Source: an uncultured Adlercreutzia sp.
Lineage (GTDB): Bacteria; Actinomycetota; Coriobacteriia; Coriobacteriales; Eggerthellaceae
Assembly: GCF_958431955.1 (NCBI RefSeq)
Contig: NZ_CAUASN010000015.1
Location: 1-64,000 of the forward strand
Length of the DNA: 64,000 bases
Direction of reading: 5' to 3'
Of the stretch, positions 28,660-40,635 are shown piece after piece (the first letter of the stretch is position 1; each line of letters opens with the position of its first letter). Under the pieces are notes generated by a model. That model was not told where the DNA came from. It was given only the letters and a program-made list of their open reading frames with translations, and ran no database searches. A program made the translations under genes and the position numbers.

Positions 28660-28721
28660 GCACCAGGGTGTAGGAGCCGCGTCCTCGCCCCGCACCGGCG
28701 CACCGTCCTCGCCGCGCAGGA
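28660..28721 (-). other. Second frameshift point in the surface-protein gene
   Basis: The upstream frame reads FLRGEDGAPVRGED and then leaves frame. The sequence that belongs next (GSYTLVLDPTAVGRG) is in another frame. Adding one base, or removing two, restores it. The break lies in an imperfect direct repeat (GGCGAGGACG twice, about 25 bp apart), a typical slippage or misassembly point. Confidence 0.65.
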
Positions 28722-31335
28722 AGTCGGCGGTGAACACGTTGCCGCTGGCGTCGGTCACCTCGAGGGGGCCGGAAGAGGGCGTCGTGACCTTCAGCAGCAC
28801 GCGGCCCGGATGCGGGTCGGCATCGCTCGGCTCGCCCCAGGTGGTCACGATGGTGCCCCGGAACACCTTGTCGCCGGGCTTGCCCGGGTCGGCGTTCGGG
28901 TCGGCGGGCTTTCCGGGCCCCGTCGACACCTCGGGCTCGGGCGCGTCGGGGTCGGTGCAGTCGGGGTCGGGCTGGGGCGTCACCGCGGGGTTCGGGTCGA
29001 TGGGGTCGATGGCCACCTCCACCCGCGGCACCGTGCTGTCCTCGTTGGGGGCGGCGCTTGCCAGGTAGTTGGCCGGCTGGCCCGCTGCGGCCTGGGCGGC
29101 CGACGGCGGCAGGAACTGGAGCGCTATCTCGTGGCGCCCCTGCTGGCCCTGGGTGGGCACGAGGAAGTCCGAGGCGGAGGCCGCTCGGGCCAGCGAGAAG
29201 AGCGCGGTGGAGCCGCCCTGGCCGTTCTCCACTTTCTTGGCCGTCACGCGGGGGTCGCCCTCGGGGATGGGGTTGCCCTCGGCGTCCAAGTCACCCGCGT
29301 ACACGAGGTCCACCGGCGCGCCCACGGGCTGGCCGTCCACGTAGATCTGCACCTGCCCGCGCGGGGCCTGGCAGGTGGGCTTGGTGGCCTCCGAGCCGGG
29401 CTGGCCGTCCACGGTGGGGGCGGCGCCGATGGTGGCGCTCACCTTGAGCACCTGGTCGGAGGGGTGGGCCACCGCCCCGGGGTCCCCGTCGTCCACCCAC
29501 TCGGCCGCGATGTCGCTCACCTTAGAGGCGATGGGCCAGATGGTGAACTGACCGGTGGCGCGGTGCCCCCAGTAGCTCTCGGAGAAGCCGCCCTCGGTGT
29601 CGTCGGAGTACTGGGTTGACACGGCGGTGAACCTCATGGTGCCCACGTCGGAGCCGTCGGCCGTCTCGGCGCCCGTGGGGTTGCCGGCGCTGTCGAGGTG
29701 CTGGTAGCGGAAGGTGATCTTCCCGGCCTCGGTGAGGTCGCGCCCGTCGGGCGTGCGCAGCGGCAGGGGGAACATCGCCGCGCCCTTGCCGTCGTAGTAC
29801 TTGTCGAGGGCCGCCAGGTAGTCGGCGTCCAGGGTGAAGTCGGCGTAGCGCCGCAGCTTGCCGTCGTTGGTGACCCCGGGCGGCAGCGAGCTGTCGGAGG
29901 GGCGGAACAGCGGCAGCGGCGTGACGGGGGTGGGGTTGCCGTTCTCGTCCAGGTTGTCGGTGTCCAGGTAGGTGAGCTTCACGGTCACCTCGCTGTCCTG
30001 CTTCACGGTCTTGGGCAGCCACAGGTACAGGTTCCCCTTGTCGAATTCGGCGGGCGCCCCGTAGTCGTAGGGCTCTCCGTCCACGAGCAGCTGCCAGTCG
30101 GTGATTTTGTAGGTGTTCTCGCCCACGTCGGACCTGAGGTCCACCTGGATCATCTCGATAGGCTCGCCCGCGCCGTTGTAGGCCTCGGTGCCGTTGCCGC
30201 CGAGGAACCGGAAGTCCGCGACGTTGCCGCCGTTGCCGATAGAGCCGCCGGTAATGGTGATCTTGGCGCCGGTCTGACCCATGTCGCAGGTGCCGCCTGA
30301 AGGAATGAGCGTGCCGCCGGTGAGGATGATCTGGTAACCATCGGCTCGGGTGGTGGCGCAGCAGCCTTGCCCAAATCCTCCCGAGCAGCCGCCGCCCGTG
30401 GCTTTCACGTAGCCTCCGTTGATGCGGATGTTGCCGCAGCGCGTGCCGGCATCTCCATTGCGCACGCCGCCGCCGATGCCGGCGCCGTGGTGACCTCCCT
30501 GGGTCTCGATGTAGCCACCGTTGATGGTGATCCACTCGTCGATGCTGGTGCCGTCGCCGTACATGCCACCGCCAATGCCGGCCGAGCCGCCGATATCGTA
30601 TATGACGGGTTTCTTCGCGAGGATGCGACCGCCTTCGATGGTGATAGCGCCGCCCGCCTCGTTGCGGTTGCCGCCGATGCAGGCGCCATCGATAAGATCC
30701 TTGGTTCCTATGGCTGACGAGACATTGAGGGTTCCTGGGTTGTCGCTGGCGAGCACGCTGAGGGGATCGCCGCGCCTCACCTGGGTCTTTCCGTCGTCGA
30801 GGGTTGCATCAATGCTCACCTGGCCGTTTTCGGGAACGATGCCGCTGTTGGGCACCGTGTCGTCGATGACGAGCTTGCTCCCTGTGGTGCATCGCAGACC
30901 CGCAGCACCCTTGCCGTCGGCAAACAGGCTGTTGAGCGTTCCGTCGGCCAGCACGAGATGGAGGGAGGCTCCGGGGGTCACGTCGATGGCGGGGCGCAGC
31001 ACGCTCGAGGGGGTTGAGATGGAGACGCCGTTGAGCACGATGCGTGCGTCGGTGCCGGCGGGGATGAGGATGCTCGTGGTGGTTGAGGAGCTCGTGTTCT
31101 TGTTCTGCACGACGAGGTGCTTAGATGTTAGCACGGTCACCTGGTCGGTGCTGCTGCTGTAGGAGAAGTCGCCGGCTTCGGCCGTGTCTCCGTCAATGCC
31201 CCAGAAAACCAAACCGCCGAGCTCGATGACCGATGCGGGGCGTGGCAGAGGGCTGCCGGTGTTGATGTCGTCGAGCGTCGCGCTCGAACAGGGGAGGGCC
31301 GAGGCGGTGTCAGCTATCGGCTCAGAAAACTCGAT

Positions 31336-31344
31336 GGGGGGGGG
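31336..31344 (-). repeat. Nine-C homopolymer tract at the surface-protein 5' end
   Basis: On the coding strand nine Cs follow ACAGAGA, 12 codons past the end of the signal-peptide hydrophobic core. In the present state translation stops after TPPHRVF. Eight Cs restore the downstream frame (TPPIEFSEP). Ten Cs give a stop eight codons on. Homopolymer runs at this position are classical slipped-strand phase switches. Confidence 0.8.
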
Positions 31345-31628
31345 TCTCTGTGAATTTGCCCTCGGGCTCGGCTGCGGCTGTGACGGGCAGCATCCCGCAG
31401 GCGAGCACGGCCGCCAGGCCGAGGCTCAGAAGCGACCCCCGTCGCTTCTCTCTCATGTCGGATCTCCTTCTCTCATGGACAAGAGTCCGCCCGAATATAC
31501 CCCTTTGCCCCGCTTTCCGCAACCCTGAGCGTGTCAGTCGGGATTGGAGGCGCTCGCAACTCGCGCGCCCATTGGGCTGCAACGGTGCTTGGCATCATGT
31601 GGCTTACGGGCGAGGGGGCGGCCTTGGG

Positions 31629-32030
31629 CTAAGAGACCACCATGTCGGCCAGCGTCTGGCCTTCCAAGTAGTCGTTGATGGCGTCCTGCAGGCCGCCCCA
31701 CACGCGCCGGCTCGGGCAGCCGTCGGCGCGCTCGCAGGCGAGCAGGTCGCTCGTGCACGTCATGAGCTCGAGGCCGTCTTCCGAGGCGCTCACCACGTCG
31801 GCGAGGGTGATCTCGCGCGGCGGCCGGGCCAGCTGGTAGCCGCCCGCGTACCCGCGCGTGACGGTGAGCAGCCCCGCCGCGGTAAGCGGTGCCACCACCT
31901 GCTCCAGGTACTTCTTGGAAAGCCCCTGGCGCTCGGCGATGTCCTTCAAAGGCGCGCGCCCCTCGTCGTAGCGCGCCGCCAGATCCAGCATGACGCGCAT
32001 GCCGTAGCGAGTTTTCGTCGAGATCTTCAT
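31629..32030 (-). CDS. Rrf2-family regulator, IscR-like
   Basis: 133 residues. The winged helix begins MKISTKTRYGMRVMLDLA and includes LSKKYLEQVVAPL; the wing is VTRGYAGGYQLARP. Three cysteines (TCTSDLLAC and DGCPS; CX6CX5C) stand where IscR binds its 2Fe-2S cluster. Divergent from the cysteine desulfurase gene, it most likely senses Fe-S status and regulates iscS-iscU. AAGGGAA lies upstream of the ATG. Confidence 0.88.
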   Translation of the reverse strand: MKISTKTRYGMRVMLDLAARYDEGRAPLKDIAERQGLSKKYLEQVVAPLTAAGLLTVTRGYAGGYQLARPPREITLADVVSASEDGLELMTCTSDLLACERADGCPSRRVWGGLQDAINDYLEGQTLADMVVS

Positions 32031-32048
32031 ATCGTTGCCGTTCCCTTC

Positions 32049-32096
32049 TTGACAATTCCATTTTCCAGTTTATATTAAAACCTAGCAAACTACTAG
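32049..32096 (+). promoter_or_regulatory. Promoter of the iscS-iscU operon with possible Rrf2 site
   Basis: TTGACA at 32049-32054 and TATATT at 32071-32076 are 16 bp apart, the best promoter in the window. A CTAG-N7-CTAG dyad at 32082-32096 just downstream could bind the divergent Rrf2 protein. The operator idea is inference. Confidence 0.6.
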
Positions 32097-32182
32097 ACTT
32101 AGATGGAACGGCTGCGGAACTCTCGGAGGAGCGAGCGGTGCCGAAAGCCCCATCGCAACGAGAACGAGGAACCGTGAGCCCC

Positions 32183-33409
32183 ATGAAGCAGATCTACCTC
32201 GACCACGCCTCTACCACGCCGGTCCGCCCCGAGGTGGTGGAGGCCATGCTGCCGTACTTCACCGAGCAGTTCGGCAACCCCTCTTCCATCTACCCGCTCG
32301 GCCAAGACGCCTCCGACGCGGTGGCCGCCGCCCGCGAGACGCTGGCCGGCCTCATCGGCGCTGCGCCCCGCGAGGTGTACTTCACGAGCGGCGGCACCGA
32401 GTCCGATAACTGGGCCATCAAGGGCTTTGCCCGCGCGAACGCCGGCAAGGGCAAGCACCTCATCACGAGCGCCATCGAGCACCACGCGGTGCTGCACACC
32501 TGCGAGGCTCTGGAGAAGGAGGGCTTCGAGGTGACCTACCTTCCCGTGGACGAGCACGGGCTCGTACGCCCCGAGGACTTCGCCGTGGCCATCCGCCCCG
32601 ACACCACGCTCGCCTCCATCATGTTCGCCAACAACGAGATCGGCACCATCGAGCCCATTGCCGAGCTGGCGGCCATCGCCCACGAGCACGGCGTGACCTT
32701 CCACACCGACGCGGTGCAGGCCTTCGCCCACGAGCCCATCGATGTGGCCGAGATGGGGATCGACATGCTGTCCGCCTCGTCCCACAAGATCTACGGGCCG
32801 AAGGGCGTGGGCCTGCTCTACATCCGCAAGGGCGTGAAGGTGGAAAACTTCATCGACGGCGGTCAGCAGGAGCGCGGCCGGCGCGGAAGCACCGAGAACG
32901 TGCCCGGCATCGTGGGCTTCGCGAAGGCGGCCGAGCTGGCCGCGGTCGACATGGCCGACGAGCACGACCGCCAGCTGGCCCTGCGCGACCATGCCATCCG
33001 CCGCATCTTGGACGAGATTCCCTCGGCGAAGCTGAACGGCAGCTGGGAGAGCCGCCTGGCCAACAACGTGAACTTCTCCTTCGAGTTCATCGAGGGCGAG
33101 GGCATGCTGCTGCAGCTGGCGGCGCGCGGCATCTGCGTGTCGTCGGGAAGCGCCTGCACCTCCGGCTCGCTGGATCCGAGCCACGTGCTTTTGGCCATCG
33201 GCCTGCCCCACGAGATCGCCCACGGCAGCCTGCGCATGACCATCGGCCGCGATACCACCCTGGAAGACGTGGACTTCGCCGTGGACTCTCTGAAGACCAC
33301 GCTTCAGAACCTGCGCATGATGAGCCCGCTGTACGAGGACTTCCAGCGGGGCAAGGTGGACTCGGTCATCGAGCACTTCAAGGCCGACGGCTTCCCCTAC
33401 GCGAACTAA
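32183..33409 (+). CDS. iscS: Cysteine desulfurase (NifS/IscS family)
   Basis: 408 residues. A class V aminotransferase that extracts sulfur from cysteine with PLP. IYLDHASTTPVRPEV starts the fold; EHHAVL carries the PLP-stacking His; SSHKIYGPKG carries the Schiff-base Lys; SSGSACTSG carries the catalytic Cys loop, short as in the NifS/IscS group I type. ATG 32183 is used, though GTG at 32174 is closer to GAGGAA and possible. It forms an operon with the scaffold gene 38 bp downstream. Confidence 0.93.
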   Translation: MKQIYLDHASTTPVRPEVVEAMLPYFTEQFGNPSSIYPLGQDASDAVAAARETLAGLIGAAPREVYFTSGGTESDNWAIKGFARANAGKGKHLITSAIEHHAVLHTCEALEKEGFEVTYLPVDEHGLVRPEDFAVAIRPDTTLASIMFANNEIGTIEPIAELAAIAHEHGVTFHTDAVQAFAHEPIDVAEMGIDMLSASSHKIYGPKGVGLLYIRKGVKVENFIDGGQQERGRRGSTENVPGIVGFAKAAELAAVDMADEHDRQLALRDHAIRRILDEIPSAKLNGSWESRLANNVNFSFEFIEGEGMLLQLAARGICVSSGSACTSGSLDPSHVLLAIGLPHEIAHGSLRMTIGRDTTLEDVDFAVDSLKTTLQNLRMMSPLYEDFQRGKVDSVIEHFKADGFPYAN

Positions 33410-33447
33410 CGACTCTCAGACACGACCTTCAGAAAGGGAGAACACCC

Positions 33448-33909
33448 ATGGCTATGAACTACTCCGACAAGGTGATGGAGCACTTCACGAACCCGCAGAA
33501 CGTGGGCGAGATCGAGAACGCGAGCGGCTGCGGCACGGTGGGCAACGCCGTGTGCGGCGACATCATGCGCGTGTATCTGGATATCGACGAGAACAATGTC
33601 ATTCAGGACGCGAAGTTCAAGACCTTCGGCTGCGGCGCGGCCATCGCCACGAGCTCCATGGCGACGGTGCTCGTGAAGGGCAAGACCGTGCAGGAGGCGC
33701 TCGAGGTGACGAACAAGGCCGTTATGGAGGCCTTGGACGGTCTGCCGCCGGTGAAGGTACACTGCTCGCTTCTGGCTGAGGAGGCCATCCACGCGGCGCT
33801 TTGGGACTACGCCGAGAAGAACGGTATCGAGATCGAGGGCCTGGAGAAGCCGGTGAGCGACATCTCCGAGCACGACCACCATCATGGCGGCGAGGACGAC
33901 GAGGACTAG
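33448..33909 (+). CDS. iscU: Fe-S cluster scaffold, IscU/NifU N-terminal type
   Basis: 153 residues. The first 125 form a NifU_N/IscU domain with ligand cysteines in GNAVCGD, FGCGAAIA and VHCSLLAE. An extra tail ends EHDHHHGGEDDED, rich in His and acid residues, which could bind metal and is not part of classical IscU. It receives sulfur from the adjacent desulfurase and assembles 2Fe-2S/4Fe-4S clusters. AAAGGGAG precedes the ATG. Confidence 0.92.
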   Translation: MAMNYSDKVMEHFTNPQNVGEIENASGCGTVGNAVCGDIMRVYLDIDENNVIQDAKFKTFGCGAAIATSSMATVLVKGKTVQEALEVTNKAVMEALDGLPPVKVHCSLLAEEAIHAALWDYAEKNGIEIEGLEKPVSDISEHDHHHGGEDDED

Positions 33910-33939
33910 CCTCGCCTGTCGCGATTACCCCGCGCTCCT

Positions 33940-33973
33940 GCGGCCCCTCCTCGGAGGGGCCGCTTCGCGTTTT
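33940..33973 (+). terminator. Terminator of iscS-iscU
   Basis: GCGGCCCCTCC and its complement form a stem with a 2-nt loop, then TTCGCGTTTT. It also sits 6 bp from the end of the convergent sortase-like gene. Confidence 0.75.
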
Positions 33974-33978
33974 GGCTC

Positions 33979-34965
33979 CTAGGCGGCCGCCACGACGATG
34001 GTGTTCGTGGCACCGTCGCCGGTGCACGTCTGCAGGATGACGGACTCCCCGTAGCCGGTCACCCGGCCCGCGATGGCCTTCCAGGTGGCGGTTACCTCCA
34101 CGGCGAAGACCTCGCGCACGGTGTAGGTGCGGCTGGCCCCGGCGCTGTCGGTGAGGCCGACGGCATCGCCGGGCCTGAGATCCTTCACGGCGGCGAAGGC
34201 CCCCGGGTTGTGGCCGACGAAGTAGCCCCAGCTGCCGTCGTCGGTGGCATCGGAGCCGAGCCACAGGCCCGCTCCCGTATCGGGCGTGGTGCCTCCGCGC
34301 ACATCGCGATAGGGGATGGCCGTCCCCGCCACGGAGAGCGTGCGGGGCGCCGGCGTGCCGTGGGCGGGAGGTGCGGCTCCCTCGGAGGGCGCTGGCGGAA
34401 CATCTTCGGGCGGGGAGGGCTCCGCCAGCTCGGCTGCGGCCGCGCTCCCTTTCTCGGGTGCCGGCTCGCGGCGCTCCTCGGCGGCATCGCCTGCGGGAGG
34501 CGCCGCGCCGGCTTCATCGGCTTCATCGGATGCCCCGTTGCGCGCGGGGGACTCGGCGGCCTTCGCGCCTCCTGCACGGCCTCCGGTTTCCGGCGCGCTC
34601 TCGGTTCGTGCGGCTTCCTCCGCCGGGCCGCGCCCCTGCTCCTCGCACTCGTCCGTCCCGTCCTCCGCATCGGCCGCCTCCGGGTCGCCCCGCCTTCCGG
34701 CCGCCGCGCGCAGCTCGCCCTCGAGGGCGGCTCGCCGTACCCCGGCCGCGGCTTGCCGTGCTTCGACGGCGACATCGGCCAGGCCGCAGCCGAGCGCCGT
34801 GCCCAGATCAGATCCCGCTGCGACGCTCTCCCCGCACCTGGCGACGGCCTCTACGCCTGCCGCTGGCTCCCCGTCGACGGCCCAGGCAAGGGTGGCCGAC
34901 GTTCCCAGGCCGAGCGCAAGCGCGGCAGACGTTGCGATAATGACTTCCCTCGGCGCCTTCCCCAT
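33979..34965 (-). CDS. Sortase-like exported protein
   Basis: 328 residues. An N-terminal signal/anchor helix (VIIATSAALALGLGTSA) is followed by about 170 residues of Ala/Glu/Pro-rich stalk, then a sortase fold. YFVGHNPGAF carries the candidate His252 and VILQTCTGDG the candidate Cys314. The Arg that normally follows the Cys by about eight residues is not seen (GATNTIVV). It could be an atypical transpeptidase or an inactive homologue. It lies 2.5 kb from the LAQTG surface-protein gene, a plausible substrate. GGAGGGG precedes the ATG at 34965. Confidence 0.65.
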   Translation of the reverse strand: MGKAPREVIIATSAALALGLGTSATLAWAVDGEPAAGVEAVARCGESVAAGSDLGTALGCGLADVAVEARQAAAGVRRAALEGELRAAAGRRGDPEAADAEDGTDECEEQGRGPAEEAARTESAPETGGRAGGAKAAESPARNGASDEADEAGAAPPAGDAAEERREPAPEKGSAAAAELAEPSPPEDVPPAPSEGAAPPAHGTPAPRTLSVAGTAIPYRDVRGGTTPDTGAGLWLGSDATDDGSWGYFVGHNPGAFAAVKDLRPGDAVGLTDSAGASRTYTVREVFAVEVTATWKAIAGRVTGYGESVILQTCTGDGATNTIVVAAA

Positions 34966-35042
34966 AGCCCCTCCTCTCCTTGGGAGATGAGGGGCGCACG
35001 GCCCCGAGGGGCCTTGGCGGCTCCCTTCCCTCATCTCAATAG

Positions 35043-35056
35043 CGAATGTTTGTTCG
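35043..35056. promoter_or_regulatory. LexA/SOS-box-like dyad
   Basis: CGAATGTTTGTTCG matches the Gram-positive SOS box CGAAC-N4-GTTCG at nine of ten conserved positions. It lies 78 bp upstream of the sortase-like gene start and 164 bp upstream of the sensor kinase. Function is untested and the match may be chance. Confidence 0.3.
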
Positions 35057-35219
35057 CATTTTAACGCCCTCCGATGGAAAAGTAAAGGGAAAAGGTCGGA
35101 ATTACCGCCCGAGTTTTTCCCATGCGCAAAGTCGGTGACGGTTCCGATTTCTCCCGCGCCGCGCGCCCTTCCATCCACTATCATGATGATGAGAGAGAAC
35201 GGGACCTAAGGGAGTGCGC

Positions 35220-37752
<2,533 letters not shown>

Positions 37753-37775
<23 letters not shown>

Positions 37776-37902
37776 GACCGCCCCGGCCCGCCCGGGGCGA
37801 CGGCTCGCGCGCGGGCGCCCTCCGCGGCGTTCTCGGCTAGGGCCGCCCCGGCCCGCCCGGGGCGACGGCTCGCGAGCCGCCACCCTCCGCGGCGTTCTCG
37901 GC
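37753..37902. repeat. 65-bp tandem repeat of the kinase gene 3' end
   Basis: Copies start at 37753, 37818 and 37883, each beginning CCCTCCGCGGCGTTCTCGGC; the third is partial. About 57 bp of each unit are near-identical (one mismatch), then eight bases differ. Each full copy carries the codons for the kinase end, its stop, and a GC-rich hairpin (CCCCGG/CCGGGG), so the terminator is duplicated. Confidence 0.85.
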
Positions 37903-38005
37903 CGTGCCGACTCTTCCCAGTGTTAAGATAGCCTGCACGCGAAAAACCCCGAGGGAGCGGCGGCGTCATTGGCCGCGCGCATCCGGAGAGGAGGGCCCGC
38001 CAGCC

Positions 38006-39580
38006 ATGGCCAAGGGAACCTTCGGCGTCACGACGCCCATCTACTACATCAACGCCGCGCCGCATCTGGGCACCGCCTACACCACGGTGGCCGCCGACAC
38101 CATCTGCCGCTACCAGCGCATGAACGGCTACGACGTGTCGTTCGTCACCGGCACCGACGAGCACGGCCAGAAAATCGCCGAGACCGCCGAGAAGAACGGC
38201 ATGACGCCCCAGGCCTGGTGCGACCACTTGGCCCCGGCCTTCACCGATGCCTGGGAGCTTCTGGGCATCGACTACACCAACTTCGTGCGCACCACCGAGG
38301 AGCGCCAGACCCGCGCCGTGCAGAAGCTCTGGTGCGAGCTGCACGATAAGGGCTGGCTGTACAAGAGCGCGTATGAGGGCTGGTACTGCATCCACGAGGA
38401 GACCTACTACGCCGAGAGCGATCTGGAGAAGAACGACGAGGGCGAGTTTGTCTGCCCCGACTGCAAGCGCCCCGTGCGCCGCGCCTCGGGCGAGGAGAAC
38501 TGGTTCTTCAAGCTCTCGGAGTTCCAGGATAAGCTTCTGGCCTTCTACGACGAGCACCCCGACTTCATCCGCCCCGAGAGCCGCCGCAACGAGATCGTCT
38601 CCTTCGTGAAGGGCGGTCTGCAGGATCTGTCCATCTCGCGCTCCAGCTTCGACTGGGGCATTCCCGTGCCCTTCGACGAGGGCCACGTGTTCTACGTGTG
38701 GGCCGACGCCCTTATCGCGTATCTCACCGGCATCGGGTACGGCGACCCCGAGCGCGAGGCCGAGTTCGACCGCCGTTGGCCCATCCAGTACCACTTCGTG
38801 GGCAAGGACATCACGCGCTTCCACTGCGTCATCTGGCCGGCCATGCTCATGGCCGCCGACATGCCCATCACCCACACGGTGTTCGGCCACGGCTTTCTGC
38901 TCACCAAGGGCGAGAAGATGTCGAAGTCGAAGGGCAACGGCCTCATGCCCGCCGACCTGGTGCGCGTGTTCGGCGTGGACGCCTACCGCTACTACTTCAT
39001 GAGCGACGTGCAGTTCGGCCACGACGGGGCCATCTCCATGGAGCGCATGGTGCAGGTGTACAACGCCGACTTGGCCAACACCTGGGGAAACCTCGTGTCC
39101 CGCGTGACCAACATGACTCAGAAGTATTTCGAGGGCCGCGTGCCCGAGGCTCCTGCCGGCGCCGAGGACAACCCCCTGCGCGAGATCGCCGATACGCTGT
39201 ACGCGGAATACGACGCCTGCATGGCCGAGGTGGACTTCACCGGGGCCGCGGCCGCCGTGCAGAAGCTCGCGGGCCGCGTGAACCTGTACGTGGAGGAGAG
39301 CGCGCCCTGGGCGCTGGCGAAGGATCCCGCGAAGGCCGACGAGCTGGCGGCGGTGCTGTACAACTGCCTGGAGGCCATCCGCATCATCGCGCTGTACATG
39401 GCGCCGTTCATGCCCAGCACCTCTGCCGAGGTGTTCCGCCGTCTGGGCCTGGGCGACATCGCGGCGGTGACCGACATCCAGGAGGCCACGGCCTGGGGGC
39501 AGCTGCCCGCCAGCGTGGCCGTGGAGGTGGGAGAGCCTCTCTTCCCGCGCCTGGACGTGGACAACCTGCCGGAACTGTAG
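38006..39580 (+). CDS. metG: Methionyl-tRNA synthetase
   Basis: 524 residues, a short MetRS lacking the C-terminal tRNA-binding domain. The HIGH-type motif is PHLGTAY (about 15-21), the KMSKS loop is GEKMSKSKGN, and the zinc knuckle has a single CPDC pair. TYYINAAPHLGTAYT and GTDEHGQKI are family signatures. It charges initiator and elongator tRNA-Met. GGAGAGGAGGG lies upstream. It heads a run of metG-tatD-flavoprotein-rsmA, a common actinobacterial order. Confidence 0.95.
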   Translation: MAKGTFGVTTPIYYINAAPHLGTAYTTVAADTICRYQRMNGYDVSFVTGTDEHGQKIAETAEKNGMTPQAWCDHLAPAFTDAWELLGIDYTNFVRTTEERQTRAVQKLWCELHDKGWLYKSAYEGWYCIHEETYYAESDLEKNDEGEFVCPDCKRPVRRASGEENWFFKLSEFQDKLLAFYDEHPDFIRPESRRNEIVSFVKGGLQDLSISRSSFDWGIPVPFDEGHVFYVWADALIAYLTGIGYGDPEREAEFDRRWPIQYHFVGKDITRFHCVIWPAMLMAADMPITHTVFGHGFLLTKGEKMSKSKGNGLMPADLVRVFGVDAYRYYFMSDVQFGHDGAISMERMVQVYNADLANTWGNLVSRVTNMTQKYFEGRVPEAPAGAEDNPLREIADTLYAEYDACMAEVDFTGAAAAVQKLAGRVNLYVEESAPWALAKDPAKADELAAVLYNCLEAIRIIALYMAPFMPSTSAEVFRRLGLGDIAAVTDIQEATAWGQLPASVAVEVGEPLFPRLDVDNLPEL

Positions 39581-39600
39581 GCGGCCGGAAGGAGGGCGCT

Positions 39601-40635
39601 GTGGGCAACGACGAGCCGATATTCTACGACGCGAAGTTTCGCCAGAAGCGCAAGGGCGGCAAGTGGCGCGAGGTGGAAGCGCCTGCGCTGGAAGGACCCG
39701 TGGCCGACACCCACGCGCACCTGCAGATGCTCGCCGATCCGGCCTTGGAGCTGGCCCGGGCGGCTGCCCATAACGTGCGCTTCGTGGAGACCATCGTGGA
39801 TCCGGCTGACGACGGCTTCGCCACCTTCGACGCGCTGCCCGGCTGGCTCATGGAGGCCTCCCGCGTGCTGCGGGCGATAACGGCTGCGAGCGAGGGGGCA
39901 GACGGGCCCGCGGAGGCGGCGGGTGCCGGTGCCGCGCGCGAGCCCTGGGCGGCGCTGCCGGCGGTGCGTATCGCCGCGGGCGTGCACCCGCACAACGCCA
40001 AGGGCTACACGCCCGCCGTGGCTCGCGCCCTGCGGGAGCATCTGCACGACCGCCGCGTGAGCGCCGTGGGTGAAATCGGGCTCGACTACCACTACGACCT
40101 GTCGCCGCGCGAGGTGCAGCGCGAGGTGTTCCGCGCCCAGATCCGCCTGGCCAAGGAGGCGGGGCTGCCCGTGTGCCTGCATCTGCGCGAGGCTCACGAC
40201 GACGGGTTCGCCATCCTCTCCGAGGAGGGCTTCCCCGAGGCCGGCACGCTGCTGCACTGCTTCAACCTGGATGCGGCCGAGGTGGCGCGGTGGGTGGAGG
40301 CGGGCTGCTTCATCGCCTTCGGGGGACCGGTCACCTTCAAGCGCGCCGACGAGGTGCGCGAGGCCGCCGCCATCGTGCCGGCAGATCGCCTGCTCACCGA
40401 GACCGATTCGCCCTACATGACGCCCGAGCCCCTGCGCGGCACTCATTGCGGGCCGGCTCACACCGTGTTCACCGCCGCCAAGCTCTGCGAGGTTCGCGGG
40501 GCCGATACGCCAAAGGCCCGCGCCGCGTTGCTGGCCCAGCTGTACGCCAACGCCCTGGCCCTGCTCGACCGCGCGCCCACCGCGTGGCAGCGCGAGGAGG
40601 CGGCCCGGGGCGGAGAGGAAGTGTCCCATGCATAG
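39601..40635 (+). CDS. tatD: TatD-family metal-dependent DNase
   Basis: 344 residues, longer than the usual 260. Metal ligands are visible in ADTHAHLQM, GVHPHNAKG, GEIGLDYHY, CLHLREAH, LLHCF and TETDSPYM. Two extra parts are an N-terminal basic stretch (FRQKRKGGKW) and an Ala/Gly-rich insert of about 30 residues before the GVHPH strand. The start is GTG at 39601 with GGAAGGAGG upstream, 20 bp after metG. Its last 8 bp overlap the next gene. Confidence 0.92.
   Translation: MGNDEPIFYDAKFRQKRKGGKWREVEAPALEGPVADTHAHLQMLADPALELARAAAHNVRFVETIVDPADDGFATFDALPGWLMEASRVLRAITAASEGADGPAEAAGAGAAREPWAALPAVRIAAGVHPHNAKGYTPAVARALREHLHDRRVSAVGEIGLDYHYDLSPREVQREVFRAQIRLAKEAGLPVCLHLREAHDDGFAILSEEGFPEAGTLLHCFNLDAAEVARWVEAGCFIAFGGPVTFKRADEVREAAAIVPADRLLTETDSPYMTPEPLRGTHCGPAHTVFTAAKLCEVRGADTPKARAALLAQLYANALALLDRAPTAWQREEAARGGEEVSHA

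Larger units (their letters stand above)
26801..31456 (-). pseudogene. LAQTG-anchored surface protein, frameshifted twice (possibly phase-variable)
   Basis: An AAGGAGA ribosome site precedes the ATG at 31456, which starts a Sec signal peptide (SLLSLGLAAVLACGMLPVTA). The frame breaks at a run of nine Cs (31336-31344 on the plus strand as Gs). With eight Cs it runs straight into a long frame (to 28570). That frame encodes a Gly-rich beta-helix of repeats like ITINGGYIETQGG and GAGIGGG, then Ig-like regions. A second shift near 28690 leads into the last frame. The last frame has three DUF11-type isopeptide repeats (each with ENLT...GD.(I/L/V)RY) and ends in a sorting signal: RLAQTGD, a hydrophobic helix and RRRQR. 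This is one adhesin-like protein of about 1550 residues, at present not expressible in full. Confidence 0.75.
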
